Source: Balneolaceae bacterium
GTDB lineage: Bacteria > Bacteroidota > Rhodothermia > Balneolales > Balneolaceae
Assembly: GCA_007118525.1 (NCBI GenBank)
Contig: SKRK01000248.1
Span: 1-7,972 of the forward strand
DNA length: 7,972 nucleotides
Reading direction: 5' to 3'
Below, in pieces: positions 7,239 through 7,972 of the stretch (position 1 is the first letter of the stretch; each line of letters opens with the position of its first letter). A model generated the notes under the pieces. The model had not been told where the DNA came from. It did not search any database and worked only from the letters and a program-made list of their open reading frames with translations. Made by a program: the position numbers and the translations under genes.

Positions 7239-7265
7239 AAAACGTAAACGAAGCGAATTTTTTCC

Positions 7266-7972
7266 ATGAATAACTCCCCCTTCTCCAAAATCACCCGACA
7301 GGGGTTAACCTACGATGATGTTCTTTTAGTACCCGCACACTCTCAGGTTTTACCACGCGATGTTGATACCAAAGTACAGTTAACCCCCACATTAACACTT
7401 AACGTGCCCATTATTAGTGCTGCGATGGATACAGTTTCGGAATATCGTATGGCGATAGCGCTGGCGCGTGAAGGAGGGATAGCCATGCTGCACAAGAACA
7501 TGTCGATCGAAGATCAGGCTGAGCATGTAAGGCTGGTTAAGAGGAGCGAGAGTGGAATGATTGTAGACCCTGTTACGCTGCCTTCAACAGCAACGGTAAA
7601 AGATGCCCGGGCGCTGATGAAGAAACATAAGATTGGGGGAATTCCAATAGTTGAACCCGACAACAGGCTTGTTGGAATTGTTACTAACCGGGATCTCAGG
7701 TTTGAGCACTATGTAGACAAGGAGTTGGGAACCATTATGACCCGCAACAACCTGATCACTGCAAAAGCGAATACCAACCTGGAAGAGGCCGAAGAGATTC
7801 TGCAGCAGTATAAAGTAGAAAAGCTTCCTATTGTAGATTCGAATAATATCTTAGTTGGGTTGATTACATTTAAAGACATTGAGAAAAAAATGAACTTTCC
7901 CAACGCCTGCAAGGATGAAATGGGCAGGTTAAGGGTAGGGGCCGCAGTAGGTATAAGCCCGGATACCATGGA
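7266..7972 (+). CDS. guaB: IMP dehydrogenase (GuaB), 3' truncated by the window
   Basis: GuaB oxidises IMP to XMP with NAD+, the rate-limiting step of GMP synthesis. The frame is open to the last base, with 235 codons visible of roughly 490 in the family. The ATG start gives an N terminus whose [14 protein letters not shown] (13-26) is the standard opening. Next come [10 protein letters not shown] (50-59) and [13 protein letters not shown] (74-86). The CBS pair follows: one at about 100-150, with [20 protein letters not shown], and one at about 155-210, with [20 protein letters not shown]. The barrel resumes at [10 protein letters not shown] (220-229). The catalytic cysteine loop lies beyond the window edge. 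CBS pairs in this family bind adenine or guanine nucleotides and tune activity. Together with purB it covers both branches leaving IMP. Confidence 0.97.
   Translation, partial: MNNSPFSKITRQGLTYDDVLLVPAHSQVLPRDVDTKVQLTPTLTLNVPIISAAMDTVSEYRMAIALAREGGIAMLHKNMSIEDQAEHVRLVKRSESGMIVDPVTLPSTATVKDARALMKKHKIGGIPIVEPDNRLVGIVTNRDLRFEHYVDKELGTIMTRNNLITAKANTNLEEAEEILQQYKVEKLPIVDSNNILVGLITFKDIEKKMNFPNACKDEMGRLRVGAAVGISPDTM

Overview
The window looks like a housekeeping stretch from a member of the Bacteroidota / Balneolota / Rhodothermota group. I infer this from protein character, moderate GC, compact same-strand genes and start codons that almost all lack a Shine-Dalgarno sequence. Balneolaceae is my best guess, but no search supports it. 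All seven genes are on the + strand. The first and last run off the window edges.

Region 1 (1-3632) is a tight cluster. It starts with the C-terminal part of a CBS / CorC-HlyC domain membrane protein of the hemolysin-like (CNNM) family. Nine bases later comes murB, the UDP-N-acetylenolpyruvoylglucosamine reductase of peptidoglycan synthesis. After a 17-base gap there is a 620-residue DUF2779 protein with a Cas4-like, probably Fe-S-binding N-terminal half and a DEDD-type exonuclease-like C-terminal half.

Region 2 (3721-6512) follows an 88-base gap. It encodes a BepA/YfgC-like M48 zinc metalloprotease with a lipoprotein signal, then, 8 bases on, adenylosuccinate lyase (purB).

Region 3 (6510-6860) is the only long gap. 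Its first 218 bases form a very well delimited MITE-like element: perfect 12-bp terminal inverted repeats, extended imperfectly inward, and flanked by a TA duplication. It sits inside the purB stop codon and leaves that stop intact. The other 133 bases are an AT-rich leader with two separate inverted repeats, one of which covers the start codon of the next gene.

Region 4 (6861-7972) holds an unrecognised 108-residue protein and the first 235 codons of guaB (IMP dehydrogenase). PurB makes AMP from adenylosuccinate and also acts earlier in IMP synthesis; GuaB opens the GMP branch. The unknown gene and the MITE therefore lie between two purine genes. I see no defence system, phage, CRISPR array, tRNA or rRNA. 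The most unusual content is the MITE and the dyad-rich leader beside it.
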